From: CAISIP01 sp031383745
GTDB lineage: Bacteria > Pseudomonadota > Gammaproteobacteria > Burkholderiales > Burkholderiaceae_C
Direction: 5' to 3'
Assembly: GCA_031383745.1 (NCBI GenBank)
Contig: JANMZX010000528.1
Span: forward strand, 1-9,940
DNA: 9,940 nt
The position numbers were made by a program, and so were the translations under genes. Positions 1 to 6,323 of the stretch are shown piece by piece. The notes under the pieces were generated by a model that was given only the letters and a program-made list of their open reading frames with translations, did no database searches and had not been told where the DNA came from. Numbering within the stretch: position 1 is the stretch's first letter; each line of letters starts with the position of its first letter.

Positions 1-477
1 CGCGCCGCCGTAGGGCGCGACCTGGCGCCAGTCCTTGCGCGAACCACCGCCGAACATGATGGTCAGGCAGCCGGCGTCCGCGCCACGCTTCACGAACGCA
101 CCGATGCGCCCCGTATGGTCGACGTTGGCGATGCCGACGGCTGCCACGCCGCGCGCACGTGCTTCGTCGATCAGGTGGTCGGTCGCCAGGCGGAAGGCCG
201 GCATGCCCAGGTTGTTGCCGCCGTCGACCAGCGCGCCGCCGCCCTCGGCCCGGCCCAGCACGGGCAGGGCGCTGGCGTCGAACTTGCCGGCGGCGGCGCG
301 CTCGGCGTACCAGTCCAGGCGGAAGATGCCATGGGAATAGACGCCTGCCAGATCGGCCTCCACCAGATGCTCCGCTATCTCGGCAGCAATGGCCGGCGCG
401 CAGCCCAGGGCCAGCATCACGCCGGTGCCGAACCGCTGCAGCACGTCGGCGGCGATCCGGGGGTCCGAATCATGCAA
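1..477 (-). CDS. Ldh/malate dehydrogenase-family oxidoreductase (N-terminal 159 codons, cut by window edge)
   Basis: This is the N-terminal part of an NAD(P)-dependent 2-hydroxyacid or imino-acid oxidoreductase of the malate/L-lactate dehydrogenase (YlbC/YiaK/AllD/DpkA) family. Visible hallmarks are SHGIFR at residues 48-53 (His49 is the expected acid-base residue by analogy with YiaK), the block GGGALVDGGNNLGMPA at 79-94, and NVDHTGRIGAF at 118-128. The reading frame is open to the window edge; family members are usually about 330-360 aa, so roughly half is missing. The start is TTG at 477: an in-frame TGA lies just upstream, AAGGAG sits 7 nt before it, and the next alternative (GTG at residue 12) has no comparable site. 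The start overlaps the stop of the upstream ATPase gene by 8 nt, so translational coupling is likely. Substrates in this family are diverse (malate, sulfolactate, ureidoglycolate, diketogulonate, cyclic imino acids) and cannot be assigned from this half. The operon position suggests it acts on whatever the ABC importer brings in. Confidence 0.88.
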   Translation of the reverse strand, partial: MHDSDPRIAADVLQRFGTGVMLALGCAPAIAAEIAEHLVEADLAGVYSHGIFRLDWYAERAAAGKFDASALPVLGRAEGGGALVDGGNNLGMPAFRLATDHLIDEARARGVAAVGIANVDHTGRIGAFVKRGADAGCLTIMFGGGSRKDWRQVAPYGGA

Positions 478-1537
478 GGGCGATCTCCTTCAGGTCGTGG
501 AGCGGCTCGGACAGCGCCGTGATCGGGATGTGGCAGCGGATCTGATGGCCGGGGCCGGCCTGCTGCCAGGGGGGTGTGACTGCGTCGCAGACACTGCCGA
601 GGTGGCGGGGGCAGCGGCGCTGGAACGCGCAGCCCTGCGGCGGCGGCGAGGACTCGATGACGTCGTCGGCCAGCAGGGTGGGCCGGTGGTCCGGGTCGGG
701 CTCGAGCACCGCGCCCAGCAGGACCTCGGTGTAGGGGTGCGAGGGGCTTGCGTACACCGCTGCGGCGGGGCCCACTTCACACAGCCGGCCTTGGTACAGC
801 ACCGCCACCCGGTGCGCCAGGGCGCGCACCACAGCCAGGTCGTGCGACACGAACAGGTAGGCCGTGCCACGCTGCGCGCGCAGTTCATCGAGCAGGTCCA
901 GCACGGCAGCCTGCACCGACACATCCAGCGCCGAGGTGACTTCGTCGCACAGCACCAGCTCGGGCTCGGCGGCAAAGGCGCGCGCGATCGCCACGCGTTG
1001 CTTCTCGCCGCCGGACAGCTGGTTGGGCAGCCGCTCCAGGTAGTGCGCACCCAGGCGCACGCGCTCCAGCAGCGCCACGCTGCGCGCGTGGATCTCGCTG
1101 CGCGACAGCCCGAAGTACAGCTCCAGCGGTTGCGCCAGGATGTCTGCGATGGTCTGGCGCGGGTTGAGGCTGTCGTCCGGGTTCTGGAAGATCAGCTGGA
1201 AGCGTTGCAGGTCCTCCCGGCTGCGTGACTCGACGCTGCCGCCCAGCGCGGCCTGCCCGCCGAACCCGACCCGGCCCTCGGCGGCCGGCCACAGCCCAGC
1301 CACCGCCTTGAGGATGCTGGACTTGCCGCTGCCGGACTCGCCGACCAGCGCCACCGTTTCTCCGGGCAGGATCTCCAGGTCGATACCTTGCACCGTGAGG
1401 GTCGTGGCGGGCTTTCTGCCGAGCAGTTGGTCGATCAGCCGCGGGCGCGCGTAACTCACGCCGAGTTGCTGCAGGCTCAGTACAGGGGTGCCTGTGGGGG
1501 TGGTGGCCCGTATAACCCCTGGCGCAACCGCGTCCAT
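470..1537 (-). CDS. Peptide-type ABC transporter ATP-binding protein, DppF/OppF-like (or second half of an interrupted fused ATPase)
   Basis: Cytoplasmic ATPase subunit energising the Dpp/Opp-type importer encoded just upstream. All nucleotide-binding motifs are intact: Walker A GESGSGKS (66-73), Q-loop Gln118, signature LSGGEKQR (174-181), Walker B LVLCDE (194-199) and H-loop His232 in VSHD. The C-terminal oligopeptide-transporter extension carries the Cys motif C303-x5-C309-x7-C317-x17-C335-H, of the type thought to bind an iron-sulfur cluster in some DppD-like ATPases. The ORF is 355 aa, but residues 1-18 look like a linker; homology to ATPases begins near VLSLQQLGVSYA. No Shine-Dalgarno is visible before ATG 1537, and the ORF is in the same frame as the preceding ATPase, separated from it by one TGA and eight codons. 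It may therefore be the C-terminal half of an ancestral fusion, now expressed by reinitiation or readthrough if at all. ATPase identity is certain; the gene boundary is not. Confidence 0.88.
   Translation of the reverse strand: MDAVAPGVIRATTPTGTPVLSLQQLGVSYARPRLIDQLLGRKPATTLTVQGIDLEILPGETVALVGESGSGKSSILKAVAGLWPAAEGRVGFGGQAALGGSVESRSREDLQRFQLIFQNPDDSLNPRQTIADILAQPLELYFGLSRSEIHARSVALLERVRLGAHYLERLPNQLSGGEKQRVAIARAFAAEPELVLCDEVTSALDVSVQAAVLDLLDELRAQRGTAYLFVSHDLAVVRALAHRVAVLYQGRLCEVGPAAAVYASPSHPYTEVLLGAVLEPDPDHRPTLLADDVIESSPPPQGCAFQRRCPRHLGSVCDAVTPPWQQAGPGHQIRCHIPITALSEPLHDLKEIALA
485..490 (-). promoter_or_regulatory. Ribosome binding site deciding the TTG start of the dehydrogenase
   Basis: AAGGAG on the minus strand lies 7 nt upstream of TTG at 477 and inside the last codons of the upstream ATPase gene. 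It is the strongest Shine-Dalgarno match near this junction and supports the non-ATG start. Confidence 0.75.
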
Positions 1538-1561
1538 CGACGGCGTGTGTTCGGCGAAATG

Positions 1562-1564
1562 TCA
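1562..1564 (-). other. In-frame TGA at a conserved Cys position between two same-frame ATPase ORFs
   Basis: The codon CGC-TGA-CAT reads Arg-stop-His. The equivalent place in the second ATPase reads Arg-Cys-His, with the same 17-residue spacing from the third Cys. Removing this stop gives one continuous ORF of about 681 codons, from ATG 2515 to the stop at 470, similar in layout to double-ATPase proteins such as GsiA and YejF. The base after TGA is C, a context known to favour readthrough in E. coli. No convincing selenocysteine insertion hairpin is visible downstream. Confidence 0.7.
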
Positions 1565-2515
1565 GCGCACGATTTCGCCGCTGGGCAGCGATCGCAGTGG
1601 CGGTCGCTGGGCCTGGCAGCGGTCCTGGGCCAATCCGCAGCGCGGTGCAAAGCCGCAGCCGGCACCGGCCTCGCCGGGCGCCGGCGGTCGCCCGTCCAGC
1701 GCCGCAGGAATGCGCGCATCCGACAGGCGCGGTATGGACGCCAGCAGCCCACGCGCGTAGGGATGGGATGGCTGCGACAACACCTGCCGGGTCGCGCCGC
1801 ACAGCACCACTTCGCCCGCGTACAACACCACGACCCGGTCGCAGACCCGTGCGATCGCGCCGAGGTCGTGGCTGACATAGACCATCGCGGTGCCGGTCCT
1901 GGCGTTGATCTCGCGCAGCAGTTCCAGGATGTGCGCCTGGGTGGTGACGTCCAGGCCGGTGGTCGGTTCGTCGAGCAGCAGCGCCTCGGGCTCGCCGGCC
2001 AGCGCCATGGCGATGGCCACCCGTTGTTGTTGCCCGCCGGAGAGTTCGTGCGGGTAGCGCCGCAGCAGTCCGGCCGGGTCCGGCAGGCGCACCTGCGTCA
2101 GCAGTTCCAGCACGCGTTGCGTGTGCCGGTCGGCCGGCACCGCGCTGTGCAGCCGCAATGCCTCTGCGAGTTGCGCGCCGATACGCAGTGTGGGTGTGAG
2201 CGACTGCCCCGAGTTCTGCGGGATCAGGCCGATCTTGCCGCCGCGCAGTGCCTGCAGGGCCGGGCCGCCCAGCGCGAACATGTCGTGCCCGGCAAAGCTC
2301 GCCGTGCCACCGAGCACACGCAGTCCGGCCTTGAGATAGCCCATCGCGGCCAGCGCCAGCGTGCTCTTGCCCGAGCCGCTTTCGCCGACCAGGCCGACCG
2401 TCTCGCCCCGGGCCACCTGCAGGTCGACGTTGCGCAGCACGGCCCGCGCCGCGCCGGAGCGGCCGGTGAATCCGACACTGAGGTCGCGGATGTCGAGCAG
2501 GGGGGCATCAGCCAT
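1562..2515 (-). CDS. Peptide-type ABC transporter ATP-binding protein, DppD/OppD-like (possible N-terminal half of a fused ATPase)
   Basis: First ATPase of the importer. Motifs counted from the chosen start are Walker A GESGSGKS (44-51), Q-loop Gln100, signature LSGGQQQR (158-165), Walker B LLLDEP (179-184) and H-loop His216 in VSHD. The C-terminal extension has C287-x5-C293-x6-C300 and then 17 residues to the stop codon. In the paralogous second ATPase a cysteine followed by His occupies exactly this position, and here the codon after TGA also encodes His. The product (317 aa) therefore ends one residue short of the fourth conserved cysteine. The ATG at 2515 is preferred over ATG 2533 because GGAA lies 7 nt before it and the protein then begins at the usual place (MADAPLLDIRDLSVGF); the longer start has no ribosome site. 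It follows the permease gene by 179 nt, an unusually long gap for such an operon, filled with GC-rich palindromes. Confidence 0.9.
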   Translation of the reverse strand: MADAPLLDIRDLSVGFTGRSGAARAVLRNVDLQVARGETVGLVGESGSGKSTLALAAMGYLKAGLRVLGGTASFAGHDMFALGGPALQALRGGKIGLIPQNSGQSLTPTLRIGAQLAEALRLHSAVPADRHTQRVLELLTQVRLPDPAGLLRRYPHELSGGQQQRVAIAMALAGEPEALLLDEPTTGLDVTTQAHILELLREINARTGTAMVYVSHDLGAIARVCDRVVVLYAGEVVLCGATRQVLSQPSHPYARGLLASIPRLSDARIPAALDGRPPAPGEAGAGCGFAPRCGLAQDRCQAQRPPLRSLPSGEIVR

Positions 2516-2694
2516 GTCGGTTTTCCATGGCACTGCGCGCCACCCGCGGCCTACGAAAGGTCCATCGGCCGTGGAGCAGGCCAGTCCAGGCCCCCACGGA
2601 ACTGGTTTTGCCAGGCCGTTGGGGGCGCCCCCCAGTGGGGGGTTCGGACGGTCTACACGCAGTGAGACCGTACAGACGGGGGGCGTCTTTCATG
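2516..2694. repeat. GC-rich intergenic block with serial inverted repeats between permease and ATPase genes
   Basis: This 179-nt gap holds several inverted repeats: CCGTGG/CCACGG at 2569-2574 and 2594-2599; the perfect 12-bp palindrome GGGGGCGCCCCC at 2621-2632; overlapping it, a C6/G6 hairpin with loop AGT at 2628-2642; ACGGTCT/AGACCGT at 2648-2654 and 2665-2671; and AGACG/CGTCT at 2674-2688. No ATPase promoter or T-tract terminator in the operon direction is evident. It resembles dispersed palindromic intergenic elements of Burkholderiales genomes, but I cannot test copy number. As RNA it could stabilise the upstream message or lower ATPase expression relative to the permeases. A 61-codon ORF across it appears to be chance. 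Confidence 0.6.
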
Positions 2695-3588
2695 TCAGAT
2701 CGGCGCCTTCTGGGCCTTGTCGACGCCCAGCGTCTTTGCCAGCGCGTCGGCGGCCAGGTTGATGCCGATGATCAGCGAACTGAGAAACGCGATCGGGTAC
2801 AGGCCAGCCCAGGGTGCCAGCGGCAGGAAAGTGCGGGAGTCGGCCACCATCAGGCCCCAGTCGGGCGTCGGCGGCGACACCCCGAAACCCAGGAACGACA
2901 GCGAACTGAACGCCAGCAGCATCCACGACCAGCGCATCGCGCCTTCAACCATCAGCGCGTCGAGCACATTGGGCAGCAGTTCACGCCGCATGATGGTGAA
3001 GTGGCCATGCCCGCGGGCCCGCGCGGCGAGGACGAAGTCGCGCGCCACCACGTTGTGCGTCGCCGCGCGCGCAATCCGGATCACCGGGATGCCGTAGAAG
3101 AAGGCCAGCGTGGGAATCAGCACCTCGATGCCGGTGCCGAAGGTGACGATCAGCAGCAGCATCTTCAGGATCCAGGGCAGCGACAGGAAGGCATCCACCA
3201 CCCGCATCAGCACATCGTCGCGCCTGCCTCCCACCAGGCCGAGGTAGATGCCCAGCATGCCACCCCAGACGACCGCCAGCGGCGTGGCAATGGCCGTGAC
3301 CAGGATCGCCTCGCGCCCGCCGAGCAGCGTGCGCGTGAAGACGTCGCGGCCGAGGTGGTCGGTGCCGAACCAGTGGCTGGCGTCGGGCGGCGTCAACATG
3401 CTCAGGGCGCTGACCGCCTTGAAATCGTGGGTGGCCAGCCAGGGGCTGGCCAGCGCGATCAGCACATGCAGCACCACCAGGGTCAGCCCGATGGCGCCCG
3501 ATGGCCGCGCCATGAGTTCGCGCAAGGTCTGCGTGATGCGCTGCCTGGCGCCGGGGCGCGTGGACAGGGTGGCGGGCGCGTTGGCCAT
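2695..3588 (-). CDS. Peptide-type ABC transporter permease, DppC/OppC-like
   Basis: Inner-membrane channel subunit that pairs with the preceding permease. After a cytoplasmic N-terminus, the first membrane segment is near 33-50. It is followed by the DppC hallmark HWFGTDHLGRDVFTR (72-86), hydrophobic segments near 92-118, 142-170, 215-235 and 262-284, and the EAA-type ATPase-docking loop AARARGHGHFTIMRRELLP (188-206). The motif SPPTPDWG (238-245) before the last helix is also typical. Length is 297 aa, normal for the family. The ATG at 3588 is chosen because GAGG lies 6 nt before it; a GTG at 3600 in the same frame lacks a ribosome site. The Shine-Dalgarno overlaps the stop codon of the upstream permease gene, implying coupled translation and matched stoichiometry of the two permeases. 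Confidence 0.93.
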   Translation of the reverse strand: MANAPATLSTRPGARQRITQTLRELMARPSGAIGLTLVVLHVLIALASPWLATHDFKAVSALSMLTPPDASHWFGTDHLGRDVFTRTLLGGREAILVTAIATPLAVVWGGMLGIYLGLVGGRRDDVLMRVVDAFLSLPWILKMLLLIVTFGTGIEVLIPTLAFFYGIPVIRIARAATHNVVARDFVLAARARGHGHFTIMRRELLPNVLDALMVEGAMRWSWMLLAFSSLSFLGFGVSPPTPDWGLMVADSRTFLPLAPWAGLYPIAFLSSLIIGINLAADALAKTLGVDKAQKAPI

Positions 3589-3596
3589 GGTCAGCC

Positions 3597-4556
3597 TCAC
3601 GATGCACGTGTCGCGCTTGTGCGCAGGCGCGGATTCGCCAGCAGCGTCAGGATGTCGGCGCTCAGGTTCACGCCGACGTAGACGGTGGCGATGATGAGTG
3701 CGATGGTCTGCACCAGCGCGAGGTCGCGGTCGGAGATGGCGCTGACCATCAGGCGACCCAGGCCAGGGTAGTTGAAGACGGTCTCGATCACCACCACGCC
3801 GCCGAGCAGCCAGGCCACGGTCAGCGCCACCACGTTGATCGCGGGCAGCAGCGCGTTGGGCAACACGTGCACCAGGATCATGCGACGGTAGGGCACGCCC
3901 TTGAGTGTGGCCATGCGGACATAGTCGCTGTCGAGTACCTCCAGCATGCTGGAGCGCACGGTGCGCAGGATGTGGGCCGTCATCACCATCGACAGCACCA
4001 CTACGGGCAGCACGATCTCGGGGAAGAAGCTCTGCAGCGGCGCACTGGCGGACGCCGTGACGATGCCCGGCAGCCAGCCCAGCCAGCCGCTGAAGACCAG
4101 GATGAGGATCGTGGCCGAGACGAACTCGGGGATGGTCATGGCGGCAATCGCGACCGACGACACCGACACGTCGAGCAGCTTGTCGCGCCGCAGCGCAGCC
4201 AGGATGCCCAGCGTGAAGGCGATCGGCAGGCCGACCAGCAGCGCGCAGACACCGAGCAGCAGCGAATTGAGCAGGCGGTCACCGACCATTTCGCTGATGC
4301 GCTTGGTGCGGTGTGCGTTCATGCCGAAGTCGCCACGCAGCGCCCCGCCGATCCATTCGGCGTAGCGCGTCACGGCAGGGCGGTCCAGTCCCAGTTCCTG
4401 CCTGCAGTTGAGCAGGCGCTGCCCCTGGGCGTCCTGCTGCAGGACCGCCGTGCAGGCGTCACCGGGCAGCGCCTCGACCGCGCCGAAGATGATCAGCGAG
4501 ACGATACCGACCGTGAGCAGGCCGAGCAGGATGCGACGCAGGATGAGTTTGAACAT
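3597..4556 (-). CDS. Peptide-type ABC transporter permease, DppB/OppB-like
   Basis: Inner-membrane channel subunit of 319 aa. It starts with the characteristic helix right at the N-terminus (residues 9-28), followed by a periplasmic region with LGLD (55-58) and YAEWIGGALRGDFG (65-78), which is diagnostic of DppB-type permeases. Further membrane segments lie near 97-121, 133-157, 181-199, 235-257 and 281-305. The EAA loop LKGVPYRRMILVHVLPNALL (218-237) should contact an ATPase, and ETVFNYPGLG (258-267) is another family signature. The ribosome site before ATG 4556 is weak (GG-rich only). The gene lies 82 nt after the binding-protein gene and 8 nt before the second permease start, all in one operon. 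Confidence 0.93.
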   Translation of the reverse strand: MFKLILRRILLGLLTVGIVSLIIFGAVEALPGDACTAVLQQDAQGQRLLNCRQELGLDRPAVTRYAEWIGGALRGDFGMNAHRTKRISEMVGDRLLNSLLLGVCALLVGLPIAFTLGILAALRRDKLLDVSVSSVAIAAMTIPEFVSATILILVFSGWLGWLPGIVTASASAPLQSFFPEIVLPVVVLSMVMTAHILRTVRSSMLEVLDSDYVRMATLKGVPYRRMILVHVLPNALLPAINVVALTVAWLLGGVVVIETVFNYPGLGRLMVSAISDRDLALVQTIALIIATVYVGVNLSADILTLLANPRLRTSATRAS

Positions 4557-4580
4557 GTCCAGCCGTCAGAGAGAGGGGCG

Positions 4581-4605
4581 GGTGGCGTCCGCAGGGGTAG
4601 CCACC
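4581..4605 (-). other. Intercistronic hairpin between binding-protein and permease genes
   Basis: Arms GGTGGC and GCCACC are separated by 13 nt, in the 82-nt gap after the binding-protein stop. A second small stem, CCCG/CGGG at 4621-4632, sits right after that stop. There is no T-tract, so these are not classical terminators. In other ABC operons such hairpins stabilise the abundant binding-protein message or reduce readthrough into the permeases; here that role is inferred. Confidence 0.4.
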
Positions 4606-4638
4606 AGGGCGGAGAAATCGCCCGCAGGCGGGGCCGGC

Positions 4639-6114
4639 TCAGTCGACCGTGATCTTGTGCCAGCGGATGCCGAAGTTTTCGACGGCATCGAGGTTTTTCA
4701 CCCGTGCGGTGTGGCCGACCTGGATCAGTGCGTGGAAACCGACCAGCGTGCCGCCGTTTTCCCACAGGTAGTCCTGCGCCTCGAGGTATTTGGCACGGCG
4801 CTTGTCGAAGTTCAGCTCGGAGCGTGCGGCATCGAGCAGGGTATCGAACTTGGCGTCCTTGAAGAAGGCTTCGTTCCACTTGGCGCCGCCGCGGTAGGCT
4901 TCGTTCAGGATCGCGTCGGCCGGGCGGTCGTTCCAGCGTGTCATGCTGACCGGGCGCTTCATCCAGATCTCGTTGAAGTAGCCATCGGTCGGCACCTGGG
5001 CGATCTTGACGCGAAAGCCGGCCGGCGCCACCTGCTGCTGGAACGCTTCGGCCATGGCCGGCCACTCGGCCTGCAGCGTGGCGACCGGCAACTCCAGGTC
5101 GATGCCGTTCGGGTAACCGGCCTCGGCCAGCAGGGCCTTGGCCTTGGCGATGTCCTGGGCGCAGGTCTTGGTCGAGCGGTACTGGTCCTTGGGGCCGACC
5201 GGTGTGTCGCAACCCACCACGCCGGCGCCACCAGCGGCCAGTTCCATCATCGCCTTGCGGTCCACCGCCAGGCGAACTGCGCGGCGCACCCGCGGGTCGT
5301 CCCAGGGTTTCATGTCGGTGCGGAACACGATGCCGCGCCAGTTGCCGGTCGGGATTTCCTGCACCGTGAACCCGGAGCTGCGCTCCAGCAATTGCCGCTG
5401 CTGGCGCGAGATGCCCTGCAGCATGTCGATCTGCTTGCCCATCAGCGCCTGGAAGCGTGCCTGCCCGTCCGGGATGCCGATGATCTCCATGCGCGCGACG
5501 CCCGGGGCGCCATCGTAGTAGTCCTTGTTGGCCACCAGCACGGTGGTGCCCTGGGCGTCGAATTTTTCCAGCTTGAACGGGCCGGTGCCGGTGGCCTTGA
5601 TGGTCTCGCCCGCACCTTCGGGAATCACCATCAGCCGGTAGTCGGTGAGCACCAGCGGCATGTCGTCATAGGGGGCGGCCAGGATCAGCTTGAGCGTCTT
5701 GGCATCCGGCGTTTCGATGCTTTTCACCATCGAGATCGACGAGCGCGCGGGCGAGTCGAGCTTCGGGTCCTGCACACGGCGGAGCGAATACGCCGCGTCG
5801 GCGGACGTGAACGGCTTGCCGCTGTGGAACTTGACGCCCTCGCGCAGCTTGAAGGTCCATTCGGTCGCGTTGGCGTTGGATGACCAGCTCAACGCGAGGT
5901 CGGGCGCCGGCTTGCCGTCCAGACCCGGGCGCACCAGGCGGCTCATGATCTTTTCGGTGACGGTGAAGACGCGGCCGCGGGAGATCGGGTCCATGTCGGA
6001 GGCGGCGCCGAAACCGACCTCATGCGCCTGGCGGAAGGTGCCCGAGGGCGCCCCCGAAACCAGCGACGAAGCCGCCAGTGCGGCGACGGCCAACAAGCCT
6101 GCGAATTGATTCAT
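4639..6114 (-). CDS. Family 5 extracellular solute-binding protein (peptide/nickel/opine type)
   Basis: Periplasmic receptor that delivers substrate to the permease pair. It has a signal peptide: a short N-terminus (MNQF), a hydrophobic core to about residue 20, and small residues (VSGA) suiting cleavage near 21-22. No lipobox Cys is present. The SBP_bac_5 signature is clear: EWTFKLREGVKFHSGKPF (85-102) followed by SADAAYSLRRVQDP. Asp-Pro-rich repeats such as WDDPRVRRAVRLAVDRK (271-287) are also typical. Cys302 and Cys318 are the only two cysteines in the mature protein and could form a disulfide. Length is 491 aa, normal for the family. The start at 6114 is set by AGGAG 7 nt upstream and by the signal peptide; an ORF extension to 6240 would bury it. 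The family binds peptides, opines, nickel complexes, sugars and glutathione; the substrate cannot be read from the sequence. It is the first gene of the importer operon, behind a 209-nt regulatory gap. Confidence 0.94.
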   Translation of the reverse strand: MNQFAGLLAVAALAASSLVSGAPSGTFRQAHEVGFGAASDMDPISRGRVFTVTEKIMSRLVRPGLDGKPAPDLALSWSSNANATEWTFKLREGVKFHSGKPFTSADAAYSLRRVQDPKLDSPARSSISMVKSIETPDAKTLKLILAAPYDDMPLVLTDYRLMVIPEGAGETIKATGTGPFKLEKFDAQGTTVLVANKDYYDGAPGVARMEIIGIPDGQARFQALMGKQIDMLQGISRQQRQLLERSSGFTVQEIPTGNWRGIVFRTDMKPWDDPRVRRAVRLAVDRKAMMELAAGGAGVVGCDTPVGPKDQYRSTKTCAQDIAKAKALLAEAGYPNGIDLELPVATLQAEWPAMAEAFQQQVAPAGFRVKIAQVPTDGYFNEIWMKRPVSMTRWNDRPADAILNEAYRGGAKWNEAFFKDAKFDTLLDAARSELNFDKRRAKYLEAQDYLWENGGTLVGFHALIQVGHTARVKNLDAVENFGIRWHKITVD

Positions 6115-6174
6115 GCTCTGTCTCCTGGACGATTCTTGAAGAACACTTCCTGATCGGCGCGGACCCGTGAACCA

Positions 6175-6204
6175 GGCCCGGTGCCACTGTGGCGGGGCCG
6201 GGCC
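6175..6204 (-). other. Strong GC hairpin next to the binding-protein promoter
   Basis: On the minus strand GGCCCGG and CCGGGCC form a perfect 7-bp outer stem. Inside it GCCA and TGGC form a second stem with loop CAG, and the internal bulge is CCCC against A. It begins immediately downstream of the candidate -10 box. With no U-run it is not an intrinsic terminator. It could be a DNA operator, a 5' leader structure, or a block on readthrough from the upstream gene. Confidence 0.45.
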
Positions 6205-6233
6205 AGTATGCAATGGCGCTCCGGCCCAAACAA
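6205..6233 (-). promoter_or_regulatory. Candidate sigma70 promoter for the ABC importer operon
   Basis: TTGTTT (6233-6228) and CATACT (6210-6205) are separated by 17 nt on the minus strand. The -10 matches TATAAT at four of six positions and the -35 keeps TTG. Transcription would start near 6198, giving a leader of about 85 nt. The -35 is poor, which would fit an activator-dependent promoter with the nearby palindrome as binding site. The call rests on motif match and position only. Confidence 0.4.
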
Positions 6234-6250
6234 ACGACATTTGCGCCGTT

Positions 6251-6276
6251 GATGGATAAAGGAATCTTTATCCATC
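6251..6276. promoter_or_regulatory. Perfect 26-bp palindrome, candidate operator upstream of the importer promoter
   Basis: Arms GATGGATAAAG and CTTTATCCATC are exact reverse complements of 11 nt with spacer GAAT. The element is AT-rich inside a GC-rich genome. It lies 17 nt upstream of the candidate -35 box, with its centre about 65 nt before the inferred transcription start, a usual place for an activator. No T-tract follows on either strand, which argues against a terminator. The cognate regulator is not in the window. The even-spaced symmetry does not fit a strict T-N11-A LysR box. Confidence 0.6.
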
Positions 6277-6323
6277 CAGCCCCGGGGAAGTGGCTCTGCC
6301 CGGGTTTCGGTGACCCTGTGCAT

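Noticed and set aside
2508..2693. 61-codon minus-strand ORF across the permease-ATPase gap
   Set aside because: It is built from the palindromic block, runs into the ATPase gene in another frame, and has an Arg/Pro-rich composition typical of GC-rich chance ORFs.
3588..3600. GTG start at 3600 for the DppC-like permease
   Set aside because: No ribosome site precedes it, while ATG 3588 has GAGG at 6-nt spacing.
1388..3681. Long plus-strand ORFs over the ATPase and permease genes
   Set aside because: They mirror genes with intact catalytic motifs and membrane segments on the minus strand; their own translations are low-complexity Gln/His/Arg.
6115..6240. N-terminal extension of the binding protein to 6240
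   Set aside because: It would hide a clear signal peptide and a good ribosome site at 6122-6126, and it runs through the promoter region.
6251..6276. Palindrome read as a transcription terminator
   Set aside because: The stem is AT-rich and no T-tract follows on either strand.
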